In this document: positions 1-8,667 of the stretch, piece by piece
How positions within the stretch are numbered: the stretch's first letter is position 1
How the letters are laid out: every line of letters starts with the position of its first letter
Assembly: GCF_003987855.1 (NCBI RefSeq)
Contig: NZ_RXIZ01000007.1
Span: 73,478 to 137,477, forward strand
Origin: Hyphomicrobium sp.
GTDB lineage: Bacteria > Pseudomonadota > Alphaproteobacteria > Rhizobiales > Hyphomicrobiaceae
Reading direction: 5' to 3'
DNA: 64,000 nucleotides
The notes under the pieces: generated by a model
The model's database searches: none
Told to the model about the DNA's origin: nothing
What the model saw: the letters and a program-made list of their open reading frames with translations, nothing else
Made by a program: the position numbers and the translations under genes

Positions 1-40
1 GTTGTCGGATAAACGCGCAAACGAACTAAGGATATCTTCT

Positions 41-250
41 ATGCAGACTGGAACCGTGAAGTGGTTCAACAGCCAAAAAGGCTTCGGCTTCATCCAACCG
101 GATGAAGGCGGCAACGACGTTTTCGTGCACATCAGCGCCGTTGAGCGCGCTGGCATGCGCAGCCTGAACGAGGGCCAGAAGGTCTCGTTCGACATCGTTG
201 CGGATCGCCGTAGCGGCAAGTCCTCGGCTGACAATCTGCGAGCTGCTTAA
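41..250 (+). CDS. Cold-shock domain protein (CspA family)
   Basis: This 69-aa single-domain protein is a CspA-family RNA/ssDNA chaperone, which in this family melts mRNA secondary structure in the cytoplasm. Both nucleic-acid-binding motifs are intact: KGFGFI (residues 13-18) and VFVHIS (27-32). The ATG at 41 gives the canonical [10 protein letters not shown] start; the reading frame is open upstream to the window edge, but no homologous residues precede that Met. An AAGGAT stretch lies about 8 nt upstream. A good intrinsic terminator follows at 307-339. Several paralogues are usual in alphaproteobacteria, so I give no specific csp name. Confidence 0.96.
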   Translation: MQTGTVKWFNSQKGFGFIQPDEGGNDVFVHISAVERAGMRSLNEGQKVSFDIVADRRSGKSSADNLRAA

Positions 251-306
251 TCTCGCGATTGGATCGAGATGAGCCGGCTCACCGCTGGCTACAGACTGGA
301 TCGACG

Positions 307-339
307 AACCCGCGTCTGCTCCGCCAGCCGCGGGTTTTT
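307..339 (+). terminator. Intrinsic terminator after the cold-shock gene
   Basis: A perfect 8-bp inverted repeat (AACCCGCG at 307-314, CGCGGGTT at 329-336) with a 14-nt loop runs directly into a T-tract. It lies 57 nt after the csp stop codon and just before the next gene, so the two are probably separate transcripts or are joined by read-through. Confidence 0.8.
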
Positions 340-368
340 GTTTGAGTATCAAATCAAGGAGCGCTCGC

Positions 369-566
369 ATGGCGATGCCCCCAAAAGATCCGTTGACCGC
401 CGCCGGGATCAAACAGCGCCGCGCGCAGGAAGCCTCCCAGGCCATGAAAGATCACGAGAGCGAGCGCCAAGCTGTTCGCGCCAAGACCGAACGCCTCCGC
501 GCTGAGCGTCTCGCGCGCGAAGCCGCCGCTCCGCCCCCGCCGCCGAAAAAGAAGCGTAGCAGCTGA
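369..566 (+). CDS. Small charged hypothetical protein
   Basis: A 65-aa protein of unknown function with no signal peptide or membrane segment. It is mostly a predicted charged helix rich in Ala, Arg, Glu and Lys, ending in a proline run followed by KKKRSS. An AAGGAG ribosome-binding site at 357-362 sets the start at ATG 369; an upstream in-frame TTG at 342 lies inside the terminator region and is rejected. It sits immediately downstream of the cold-shock gene. I recall similar small proteins beside csp genes in related genomes, and the basic tail would suit nucleic-acid binding, but both points are inference. Confidence 0.7.
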   Translation: MAMPPKDPLTAAGIKQRRAQEASQAMKDHESERQAVRAKTERLRAERLAREAAAPPPPPKKKRSS

Positions 567-697
567 GAGCGATTGATTAGAGCTGACAGTTAGACCTCAC
601 CGCTCTTCTTAGGGATGGAGCCGTCCCCGCCCCGCGACACACTTTTCGGCGAAGCTCCGGTCGCGGCTGAACCGTCATTGCCAGAGGCACTCGGCCT

Positions 698-719
698 GAA
701 AGGACGGCTAAGTCCTTTC
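698..719. other. Perfect 8-bp hairpin, weak terminator candidate
   Basis: GAAAGGAC (698-705) and GTCCTTTC (712-719) form a perfect stem with a 6-nt loop between the convergent ends of the small charged protein gene and the GNAT gene. There is only a short U-tract on either strand, so termination is possible but unproven. The rest of 567-745 shows nothing else. Confidence 0.4.
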
Positions 720-745
720 GAAATTTGAACCCATATTTTTTTGCA

Positions 746-1363
746 TCACCGCTCCAATAAAGGAATCTGAGGCGCGGCGGTTCGCGGCAGCAGGCCAGCG
801 AGGCGTGGATCGTTCTCCACCTCGACCATAAAGGCATAGGGCCGAAAGCCGGACCGCCGATAGAACGCCACCGCATCCGGATGATCAAAGCTGCAGGTGT
901 GCAGCCACAGCCTGCGAATGGGATGCGCCCACGCCGTATCGATTGCGAAATCCATCATGAACCGGCCCGCGCCTTTGCCAATCGCATCTCTGACAACGCC
1001 GAACCACGTAATCTCGCACTCCTGATCTTCGCGAAAATCCAATTCGAGCAGACCGATACGCGCGTCGCCGTCGTGCAGGACAAAAAGCTCGATGCCCGGA
1101 TCGCTGAGGACGGCCGTCAATTCTTCGTCGGTCAGCCCGAGCCGCGAACACCACAACCAATCTTCACCGACGGCCCGGAACAACGCCCGATAATCATCGA
1201 GATCAGGGGATCTCCAGCGCGATATCGCAAACGCCGACGTGCCAATCACGGCGCGCGACGTCGCCGGCCGCTCGCACATCTCGACGAACGTCACGGCATT
1301 GACGAGCTTCCCCGCCGGTATCGGCGAATAGCCGTCTGGAAGTAGAGGGTTGTCGGTTTTCAT
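746..1363 (-). CDS. GNAT family N-acetyltransferase
   Basis: A 205-aa protein with a GNAT fold in its C-terminal two thirds; it should transfer an acetyl group from acetyl-CoA to an unknown amine. The acetyl-CoA binding loop is visible as GKGAGR (129-134), and the motif-B region includes HPDAVAFYRRSGF (about 161-173). The first 45 residues are an extension outside the domain. Met at 1363 is chosen because the seven residues upstream (start at 1384) have no supporting ribosome-binding site. The gene faces its left neighbour and is divergent from the acyltransferase on the right. The substrate cannot be predicted. Confidence 0.85.
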   Translation of the reverse strand: MKTDNPLLPDGYSPIPAGKLVNAVTFVEMCERPATSRAVIGTSAFAISRWRSPDLDDYRALFRAVGEDWLWCSRLGLTDEELTAVLSDPGIELFVLHDGDARIGLLELDFREDQECEITWFGVVRDAIGKGAGRFMMDFAIDTAWAHPIRRLWLHTCSFDHPDAVAFYRRSGFRPYAFMVEVENDPRLAGLLPRTAAPQIPLLER

Positions 1364-1667
1364 CGCAGGAGGGTATGGCGGCACGCGAAGGCGCAGGCAA
1401 CGCGTCTACCGGTCTCGGCAGGTGGGGGTGCAGGCCATCGAAGTGGTGGCCGGATGAGAGGGGGCGACACACGGATCAAGCGGACGGCGCGGTTCACCCG
1501 GCTTCTTTTACGCCGATGCACCGGGTGCGCTTAAATTGGAATTTGTTCAAAGCGCAAAGCAACATAAGACATAATCCATCCTACATAAATCGTCCGTATA
1601 GCACGCAATTAACTTTAGTGCGACGATCCCGGTGCGCTACGGTGGCGTACCACGCGGGAAGTCCGAC
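1364..1667. other. Intergenic region between divergent genes
   Basis: These 304 bases separate the divergent GNAT and acyltransferase genes. The right half (about 1530-1620) is clearly AT-richer than its surroundings and probably carries the acyltransferase promoter, but I cannot place convincing -35/-10 boxes. No gene is supported here. Confidence 0.5.
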
Positions 1668-2831
1668 ATGCGTACACACATTTATCCCCTCGATGCCGTG
1701 CGCTTTTTTTCAGCGCTCTGCGTGATGGTTTTTCATCTCGCATTTTACGATTGGGCCTCGCCGTCATCGACCGTTGGACAGATGCTCGCGCATGCAACAT
1801 CGTATCCTGAGGCGACTCCCTTTGCCTCGTTCGGATGGATAGGCGTTGAAATCTTCTTCGTGATCTCGGGATTTGTGATCGCGAATTCGGCGAGCGGAGC
1901 CTCTCCGATTGCATTTGCGAAAAGCCGTGTTCTTCGTCTCTATCCGGCGGTGTGGATATGCCTGCTCTTCACGCTCTCAGCTTGGTTACTCGCGGGCGGC
2001 CAGACCACACGTCATCTCGCGAACGAATTTGCACGAACATTTACGCTCTGGATATCCGGGCCGTGGCTCGACGGCGTATACTGGTCGCTTGCGGTCGAAA
2101 TCGTGTTTTATGCCATCGTCTTCGTGGTGCTCGTATCAAGCCGCTTCGAGCAGATCAGAAACGCCGCCAGAATATTGAGCCTGATGTCGGCAACCTACCT
2201 TTTGCTTCATACTTTCGTGCCGCACATTTTTACGTCGCCCGAGGGACAATGGATCGTCGCTCATGCTGATGTGCTGCAGCTACGTTATGGCTGCTTTTTC
2301 GCGCTCGGCATTTGGATGTGGCTTTCTACGATACGTGCGCTGAAAACCATTGATTGGCTCGGCATGTTGATGGCCACGGCGACGTGCATGCTAGAAATCG
2401 CGCTACGCGCGCAGGAAATGACAAAATTCGAGGTACCGTCGGGCATTGTCATTCCGATTGTCACGCCGGTTGTTCTGTGGGTCGCCGTCGTCCTGTTCAT
2501 CTTCATAATTGCGCATGCTCCTGAGAGCTTTGCGCCAACGTCCAAACCAAGCAGGGACGCTATGAAGCACCTGGGACAAATGACCTACCCACTCTATCTG
2601 ACACACTCGGTCGTCGGTGCATTTCTTATACGCACGCTCGTGAATCACGGTGTCAATCCATGGCCAGCGCTAGCGATGGCAATGTTATCGGCACTGATGC
2701 TCAGTCACCTCGTAGCCGGGTATGCCGAACCGGCGGTCCGCCGAAGGCTGCGCAGCCTATGGGAGAGGGCCGAGGCCGGACTTGTCCAAGCGCGGGGACT
2801 GGAGTTTCTCTTCAAGCGGCAAGCCGGATAA
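1668..2831 (+). CDS. Acyltransferase 3 family membrane protein
   Basis: A 387-aa polytopic inner-membrane protein of the AT3 family, whose members move acetyl or other acyl groups onto surface polysaccharides and lipids. The family hallmarks are visible: LDAVR (8-12), a conserved His in the first membrane segment (H23), the FFVISGF stretch near residue 65, a basic loop (KSRVLRLYP), and YPLYLTH near the C-terminal membrane segments. About ten hydrophobic segments are spread through the protein. The start at 1668 gives MRTHIYPLDAVR; twelve upstream codons in frame are not homologous. No polysaccharide cluster is adjacent, so the acceptor is unknown. Confidence 0.88.
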   Translation: MRTHIYPLDAVRFFSALCVMVFHLAFYDWASPSSTVGQMLAHATSYPEATPFASFGWIGVEIFFVISGFVIANSASGASPIAFAKSRVLRLYPAVWICLLFTLSAWLLAGGQTTRHLANEFARTFTLWISGPWLDGVYWSLAVEIVFYAIVFVVLVSSRFEQIRNAARILSLMSATYLLLHTFVPHIFTSPEGQWIVAHADVLQLRYGCFFALGIWMWLSTIRALKTIDWLGMLMATATCMLEIALRAQEMTKFEVPSGIVIPIVTPVVLWVAVVLFIFIIAHAPESFAPTSKPSRDAMKHLGQMTYPLYLTHSVVGAFLIRTLVNHGVNPWPALAMAMLSALMLSHLVAGYAEPAVRRRLRSLWERAEAGLVQARGLEFLFKRQAG

Positions 2832-2858
2832 CTGAACCGGGCGACGATCTGGCCCGAA

Positions 2859-3446
2859 CTAGATCGGCGAAGGATGACGCAATCCCCACCACAGTCCCCC
2901 ACTCCAAACCCCCACCTCTTCCCCGCCGTCATCACCCGCGACAGCCAACTCCACCAACTCCGAATACACCGCCCTCGTACACAGCGCCTCAAGCCTCCCG
3001 CGCACGAGAACGTAAGGCTTCAGCCCACCATCCGGCTCGCTCGCCTCGAACCGCAGCGGATGCTCCGCATCGACCGTCACCACATCATCGACGTTCGTGC
3101 GAAACGTCAGACGCTGCGCGCGGCCCTCACCCACCACCGCCATTTCGACGGCGAGGAACGGCGCATCCTCGACGCGAACGTCCACCTTCTCCGCTGGCGT
3201 CACGAGGTACGTGCGCCCGTCTGCATCCTTCCTGAGGATCGAGGCAAAGAGCTTGACGAGCGCCGCCCGGCCAATCGGACTTCCTTGGTACATCCACGTA
3301 CCATCGCGCCGGATCTCCATGCCGATGTCGCCACAGTATGGCGGGTCCCACTTTTCCACCGGCCTGAGCGCGGTTCCTCCGGCGTCCGATGCGGCACGCA
3401 AAATGCCCTCCAATGACGATGTCCGTGCGTCAGATTTTCCGTTCAT
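2859..3446 (-). CDS. DUF1285 domain-containing protein
   Basis: A cytoplasmic protein of about 195 aa matching the DUF1285 family, recognised from the WDPPYCGDIGMEIRRDGTW and GSPIGRAALVKLFASIL segments followed by a Val/Asp-rich beta region. The function of the family is unknown. The start is uncertain: MNGKS at 3446 is used because homology seems to begin near there, with ATG 3476 and GTG 3533 as alternatives. It is divergent from the moxR operon, with which DUF1285 genes are commonly paired in Rhizobiales, so shared regulation is plausible. The C-terminal GGEEVGVWSGGLWWGL tail looks poorly conserved. Confidence 0.8.
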   Translation of the reverse strand: MNGKSDARTSSLEGILRAASDAGGTALRPVEKWDPPYCGDIGMEIRRDGTWMYQGSPIGRAALVKLFASILRKDADGRTYLVTPAEKVDVRVEDAPFLAVEMAVVGEGRAQRLTFRTNVDDVVTVDAEHPLRFEASEPDGGLKPYVLVRGRLEALCTRAVYSELVELAVAGDDGGEEVGVWSGGLWWGLRHPSPI

Positions 3447-3666
3447 TGAAGCAACTTGCCGTTTTTCAATCGTCATTTGTGACGCCGCGTTCAGGGCGTC
3501 TCCGGACGCAAAACATCCTAACGTAACATTCACTTGACCCTATGAGGCCCGGGCAGGATCGTCTAGGCTTACCCCAATGCCGGGAATGCCGCTGCTCGGA
3601 CATTGTTTTGCAAGGCGATTTTCGCCGAGATTTCGAACCACCACGGCTCCGCGCGAGGCCCCCCTT

Positions 3667-4665
<999 letters not shown>

Positions 4666-4672
4666 GTGCGGG

Positions 4673-5671
4673 ATGGCAGGCCCTCTCGGGCGGACATCGG
4701 CGGCAGGTGAAGGCCGAAGCTCTGAAACGAAGCGCGTTCTGTCATTGGAGCGCGAAGCGATTTCGCTTGTCGACCGCATGCCGGAGCTGCTGATGGAAGC
4801 GGCCCGCATCGCCTCGACCGTCGCGCAGGGAATTCACGGTCGCCGCCGCGCCGGTCCGGGCGAAACCTTCTGGCAATTCCGCCAGTACCAGTCGGGCGAA
4901 AACGCCGCCCTCGTCGATTGGCGCCGCTCGGCGAGCTCCGATCATCTTTTCGTTCGCGAGCGCGAATGGGAAGCCGCGCACACGCTTTATCTTTGGCCCG
5001 ATGTTTCCCCGTCGATGGATTTCAAGAGTCATCTGGCTCCGGTGACGAAGCGCGACCGCGCGCTCGTGTTGACGCTTGCAGCTGCCGAGCTTCTTGTTCG
5101 CGGTGGCGAGCGCGTTGCCCTGCTCGCGCAGATGCTGCCGACGGCCAACCGCAACGCGGCCACACGCATCGCCGAGACGATCGCCACCAACGCCAATTCC
5201 GATCTTGTCCAGAAAAGCCTGCCCCCAAATGCCGGGCTCAATCGGTTTTCCGGACTGATCCTGTTCAGCGACTTCCTTGCCCCCGTGCATGCCATTCGCG
5301 AACGCCTCGAAGGCTATGCGGGCGTCGGTGTCGGCGGTCACCTCGTTCAGGTCATCGACCCCGCGGAAGAAACGTTGCCCTATCACGGCCGCACCGAGTT
5401 CCTGACGCCGTCGGGAAGCCAACGCTGGGTCGCCGATCGCGTCGAGTCTCTTAGGCCGAAATATCAGGCGCGCTTTGCCGCCCATCGTGCCGAACTCGCC
5501 GAGATGGCCAAGCGGCTTGGATGGTCGCTGCTCACGCATCACACCGACCGTCCGGCGTCCGAACCTTTGCTGTCGCTTCTGATGCGCCTGAACGGCTCAG
5601 CTCAGGGCTATCGCTGGCTGTCGGCAAGCTCTGATGCCGTTCAATCTGAAGGCAAGGAGCGCGCTCGATGA
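4673..5671 (+). CDS. DUF58 domain-containing protein (MoxR partner)
   Basis: A 332-aa protein of the DUF58 family, VWA-like partners of MoxR ATPases. The diagnostic segment FRQYQSGENAALVDWRRSA (69-87) is present, followed by DVSPS (110-114), which fits a DxSxS metal-ion-dependent adhesion motif, so divalent-metal binding is likely retained. There is no signal peptide or membrane anchor. Its 3' end overlaps the next gene by 4 nt (ATGA), which shows translational coupling. It probably acts with the MoxR ATPase and the two large membrane proteins that follow. Confidence 0.92.
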   Translation: MAGPLGRTSAAGEGRSSETKRVLSLEREAISLVDRMPELLMEAARIASTVAQGIHGRRRAGPGETFWQFRQYQSGENAALVDWRRSASSDHLFVREREWEAAHTLYLWPDVSPSMDFKSHLAPVTKRDRALVLTLAAAELLVRGGERVALLAQMLPTANRNAATRIAETIATNANSDLVQKSLPPNAGLNRFSGLILFSDFLAPVHAIRERLEGYAGVGVGGHLVQVIDPAEETLPYHGRTEFLTPSGSQRWVADRVESLRPKYQARFAAHRAELAEMAKRLGWSLLTHHTDRPASEPLLSLLMRLNGSAQGYRWLSASSDAVQSEGKERAR

Positions 5672-8655
5672 GCTTCGGCCCGCTCGCCTTTCTAAATCCC
5701 TGGCTGCTCGCCGCGTTGGTGACCTTGCCCGTCATCTACTGGCTGCTTCGCGCCGTCCCGCCGCGGCCAACGCAGGTCGAGTTTCCGCCGACGCGCATTC
5801 TCGTCGGGATCGAGAACGACGAGAAAACCGCCGAGAAGACGCCCTGGTGGCTGACTCTTCTGCGGCTCATCGCGGCGACCCTCGTAATCCTCGCGCTCGC
5901 GGATCCGATCCTGAACCCGTCGAAGGATAAGGGCCTCGCCGGCACGGGACCTGTGGTCATCTTCACGGACAACGGCTGGGCTGCGGCCTCGCGCTGGCCC
6001 GAACGCGCGAACATGATCCAACGCATCATCAGCGAGGCTGAAAGCGGCGGCCGCCCGGTCGTCATCGTGCCAACCGCTGCTGCAAGCAAGCTACCGACCG
6101 TCAAGATCGAACCGCCCGGCGAAGCGCGCAGCACCGCGGCCGCGCTCAGCCCGCAGCCGTTCGAACCGGATCGCGAAGCGGCGTTCTCAGCGCTTCACAC
6201 CGCTCTCACGTCCGCCGGCATCAAGAATCTCTCTGTCGTGTGGATTCACGACGGCATCGATCACAAAGGCAAAACGGCTGATGTCGCGACGAAGCTCCAA
6301 GACCTTGCCGGTGGCAACCTGGCAGTGATCGATGAGACGCGCGGTCACGAGCCGCTCGGTCTCGTCGCCAACCTCGCCGAACGCGGCAAACTCGAAGCCA
6401 CCGTTCTCTCGGTAGGTGGCCCGGAACGCGAAGGCACCGTCTTCGCATTTTCAAGCCGTGGCGAACGTCTTGGCGAAGCACACTTCAACTTGGGGGCCGG
6501 CGCCTCTTCCGCGAAGACGACGTTCGACATTCCGCTCGAGCTACGCAACCAGGTCGCACGCATCGAAATCGCCGGCGAGCGGTCAGCAGGCGCCGTCAGC
6601 CTTATCGATGCGATGACGCAATGGCATCGCGTCGGATTGATCTCCGGCGAGAGCCGCGAGGAAGCGCAGCCTTTGCTCGCGCCGCTCTATTACATCGAAA
6701 AGGCGCTGAAGCCCTACGCCGACGTCGTCTCGAGCAAGGATTCCAATCTGGCCCAGGGCCTCGATTCCATCCTGAGGCAAAACGTTTCGGTGCTCATGCT
6801 CGCGGATATCGGCACGCTCAGCGGCGCTGCCGCAGAAAAGGTCGATGAATTCGTCAAGCGTGGCGGGTTCCTCGTTCGCTTCGCCGGCCCGCGCCTTGAA
6901 AAGGCGGGCGATGATCTCCTCCCCGTCGTTTTGCGCAGCGGCGGCCGTTCGCTCGGCGGCGCGCTCTCGTGGTCATCTCCGCAGACGCTCGCGTCGTTCG
7001 ATGAGGCAAGCCCGTTCGCCGGCCTTTCGGTTCCCAAGGACGTGACCGTCACGCGCCAAGTGCTCGCCGATCCCGCCGAACTGACGCCCGACGTCGAAAT
7101 CTGGGCGCGATTGCAGGATGGCACCCCGCTCGTGACGTCGGCAAAACACGGCAATGGCCGCCTCGTCCTATTCCACGTGACGGCAAATTCGGATTGGTCG
7201 AACTTGCCGATCTCAGGGCTCTTCGTCGAAATGCTTCGGCGGCTCTCGACCATGGGAGCGATCGGCGCCGCAGGATCAGGTGACGGCCAGACCGAGGCGT
7301 CGTCCGGTGACAGCGCATCGAAACCGAACAACGCAAGTGCCGCTGTCTTGCCGCCTTTGAAGACGCTTGCAGGCAACGGCACGCTGGTCTCGCCGCCGCC
7401 GACCGCCGAGCCTTTGAAAGCGTCGGATCTGGAAAAGCTTCGCCCCGATATCGAGCATCCTCCAGGCTACTACGGACAGGCAGCTGCACCGCGCGCGCTC
7501 AACGTGCTGAATGCAAAGAGCGCGCTTGTTCCCTTCCCTGCCCTCCCTCAGGGCGTGACGCGGCTCAGTTATGAAGACGCGTCGAGCACGGCATTGAAGC
7601 CCGCGATGCTGGCACTGGCCCTCGCCCTTCTGCTGATCGACATTCTCGCCGTGACGCTTCTGCAGGCGGGCGGACTAGCCGGTCTCTTTGCGCGCCGTCC
7701 AGGTTCACATCGTCGAGCCACCGGCGCTGTGATGATTGCCTTCGGCATTCTCGCGTTCGGCGCGACGGTCGCCGGCACCAAGCCCGCATCAGCTCAGCAG
7801 TTGCCGCCCGAATTTCGCGATGCCATTCCGCAATTCGACGGCTTCTCCGGTATGTCGCCGACGCAATCGGGTCCCGATGTCGTTCGCCCGCCAGCCTCGC
7901 CCACTGATAATGCCGCGATAAACGCCACGAGCAAAGTCACGCTGGCCTACGTGGTCAGCGGCGACCGCGAAACCGACGAGACGAGTCGTGCCGGCCTTCG
8001 CGGGCTGGGGCGCGTGCTGCAGACGCGCACGGCGGTTGAACCAGGCGAGCCCGCCGCCGTCGATATCGCCAAGGACGAAATCGCTTTCTACCCGGTCCTT
8101 TACTGGCCGGTCCTTGAATCGGCCAAGCCGCTTCCCGATGCGACGATCGCCAAGATCGACGCCTACATGAAGGAAGGCGGCCTGATCATCTTCGATACGC
8201 GCGATTATGGCCAAGGCGGCGCCAACCTTTTGCCTCTCGCCGGCAATGGCGGCACCGCATTGCAGCGCCTCTTGAGCAAGCTTGATGTGCCCCCGCTCGA
8301 ACCCGTGCCCGAGACGCACGTCGTTACCAAATCGTTCTACCTCCTGCGCTCGTTTCCGGGACGATGGGACGGCGGTCAGCTCTGGGTCGAAGCGACGCCA
8401 AAGAACGACAATGACACGCACAAGGCGCGCGTATCCGACGGCGTGACGTCGATCATGATCACATCCAACGATTTCGCGGCGGCTTGGGCGCTCGATGATC
8501 GCGGCCGCCCGCTCTACCCGGTCGTGCCGGGTGGCGAGATGCAGCGCGAAATGGCATTCCGCGGCGGCATCAACATCGTGATGCACGCACTCACCGGCAA
8601 CTACAAAGCCGATCAGGTTCACGTACCCGCTCTCCTCGAGAGATTGGGTCAGTAA
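5668..8655 (+). CDS. Large membrane protein: BatA-like N-terminus, DUF4159 C-terminus
   Basis: A 995-aa protein. Residues 1-90 match the BatA-type N-terminus with two membrane segments (LNPWLLAALVTLPVIYWLL near 8-26 and another near 60-80). Then comes a VWA-like/GATase-like region with a degenerate metal site (FTDNGW), a hydrophobic segment near 650-670, a second near 686-710 that reads like an internal signal peptide ending ASA-QQ, and a C-terminal DUF4159 domain from about 755. It is translationally coupled to the DUF58 gene upstream, and the VWA gene follows after 12 nt. DUF4159 function is unknown; a role in a MoxR chaperone complex is inference. Confidence 0.88.
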   Translation: MSFGPLAFLNPWLLAALVTLPVIYWLLRAVPPRPTQVEFPPTRILVGIENDEKTAEKTPWWLTLLRLIAATLVILALADPILNPSKDKGLAGTGPVVIFTDNGWAAASRWPERANMIQRIISEAESGGRPVVIVPTAAASKLPTVKIEPPGEARSTAAALSPQPFEPDREAAFSALHTALTSAGIKNLSVVWIHDGIDHKGKTADVATKLQDLAGGNLAVIDETRGHEPLGLVANLAERGKLEATVLSVGGPEREGTVFAFSSRGERLGEAHFNLGAGASSAKTTFDIPLELRNQVARIEIAGERSAGAVSLIDAMTQWHRVGLISGESREEAQPLLAPLYYIEKALKPYADVVSSKDSNLAQGLDSILRQNVSVLMLADIGTLSGAAAEKVDEFVKRGGFLVRFAGPRLEKAGDDLLPVVLRSGGRSLGGALSWSSPQTLASFDEASPFAGLSVPKDVTVTRQVLADPAELTPDVEIWARLQDGTPLVTSAKHGNGRLVLFHVTANSDWSNLPISGLFVEMLRRLSTMGAIGAAGSGDGQTEASSGDSASKPNNASAAVLPPLKTLAGNGTLVSPPPTAEPLKASDLEKLRPDIEHPPGYYGQAAAPRALNVLNAKSALVPFPALPQGVTRLSYEDASSTALKPAMLALALALLLIDILAVTLLQAGGLAGLFARRPGSHRRATGAVMIAFGILAFGATVAGTKPASAQQLPPEFRDAIPQFDGFSGMSPTQSGPDVVRPPASPTDNAAINATSKVTLAYVVSGDRETDETSRAGLRGLGRVLQTRTAVEPGEPAAVDIAKDEIAFYPVLYWPVLESAKPLPDATIAKIDAYMKEGGLIIFDTRDYGQGGANLLPLAGNGGTALQRLLSKLDVPPLEPVPETHVVTKSFYLLRSFPGRWDGGQLWVEATPKNDNDTHKARVSDGVTSIMITSNDFAAAWALDDRGRPLYPVVPGGEMQREMAFRGGINIVMHALTGNYKADQVHVPALLERLGQ

Positions 8656-8667
8656 GGACGCAGTATT

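Noticed and set aside
1375..1725. A 116-aa plus-strand frame with AGGAGG just before its ATG.
   Set aside because: The spacing to the ATG is only 2 nt, the frame crosses the real start of the acyltransferase gene in another frame, and the product shows no domain.
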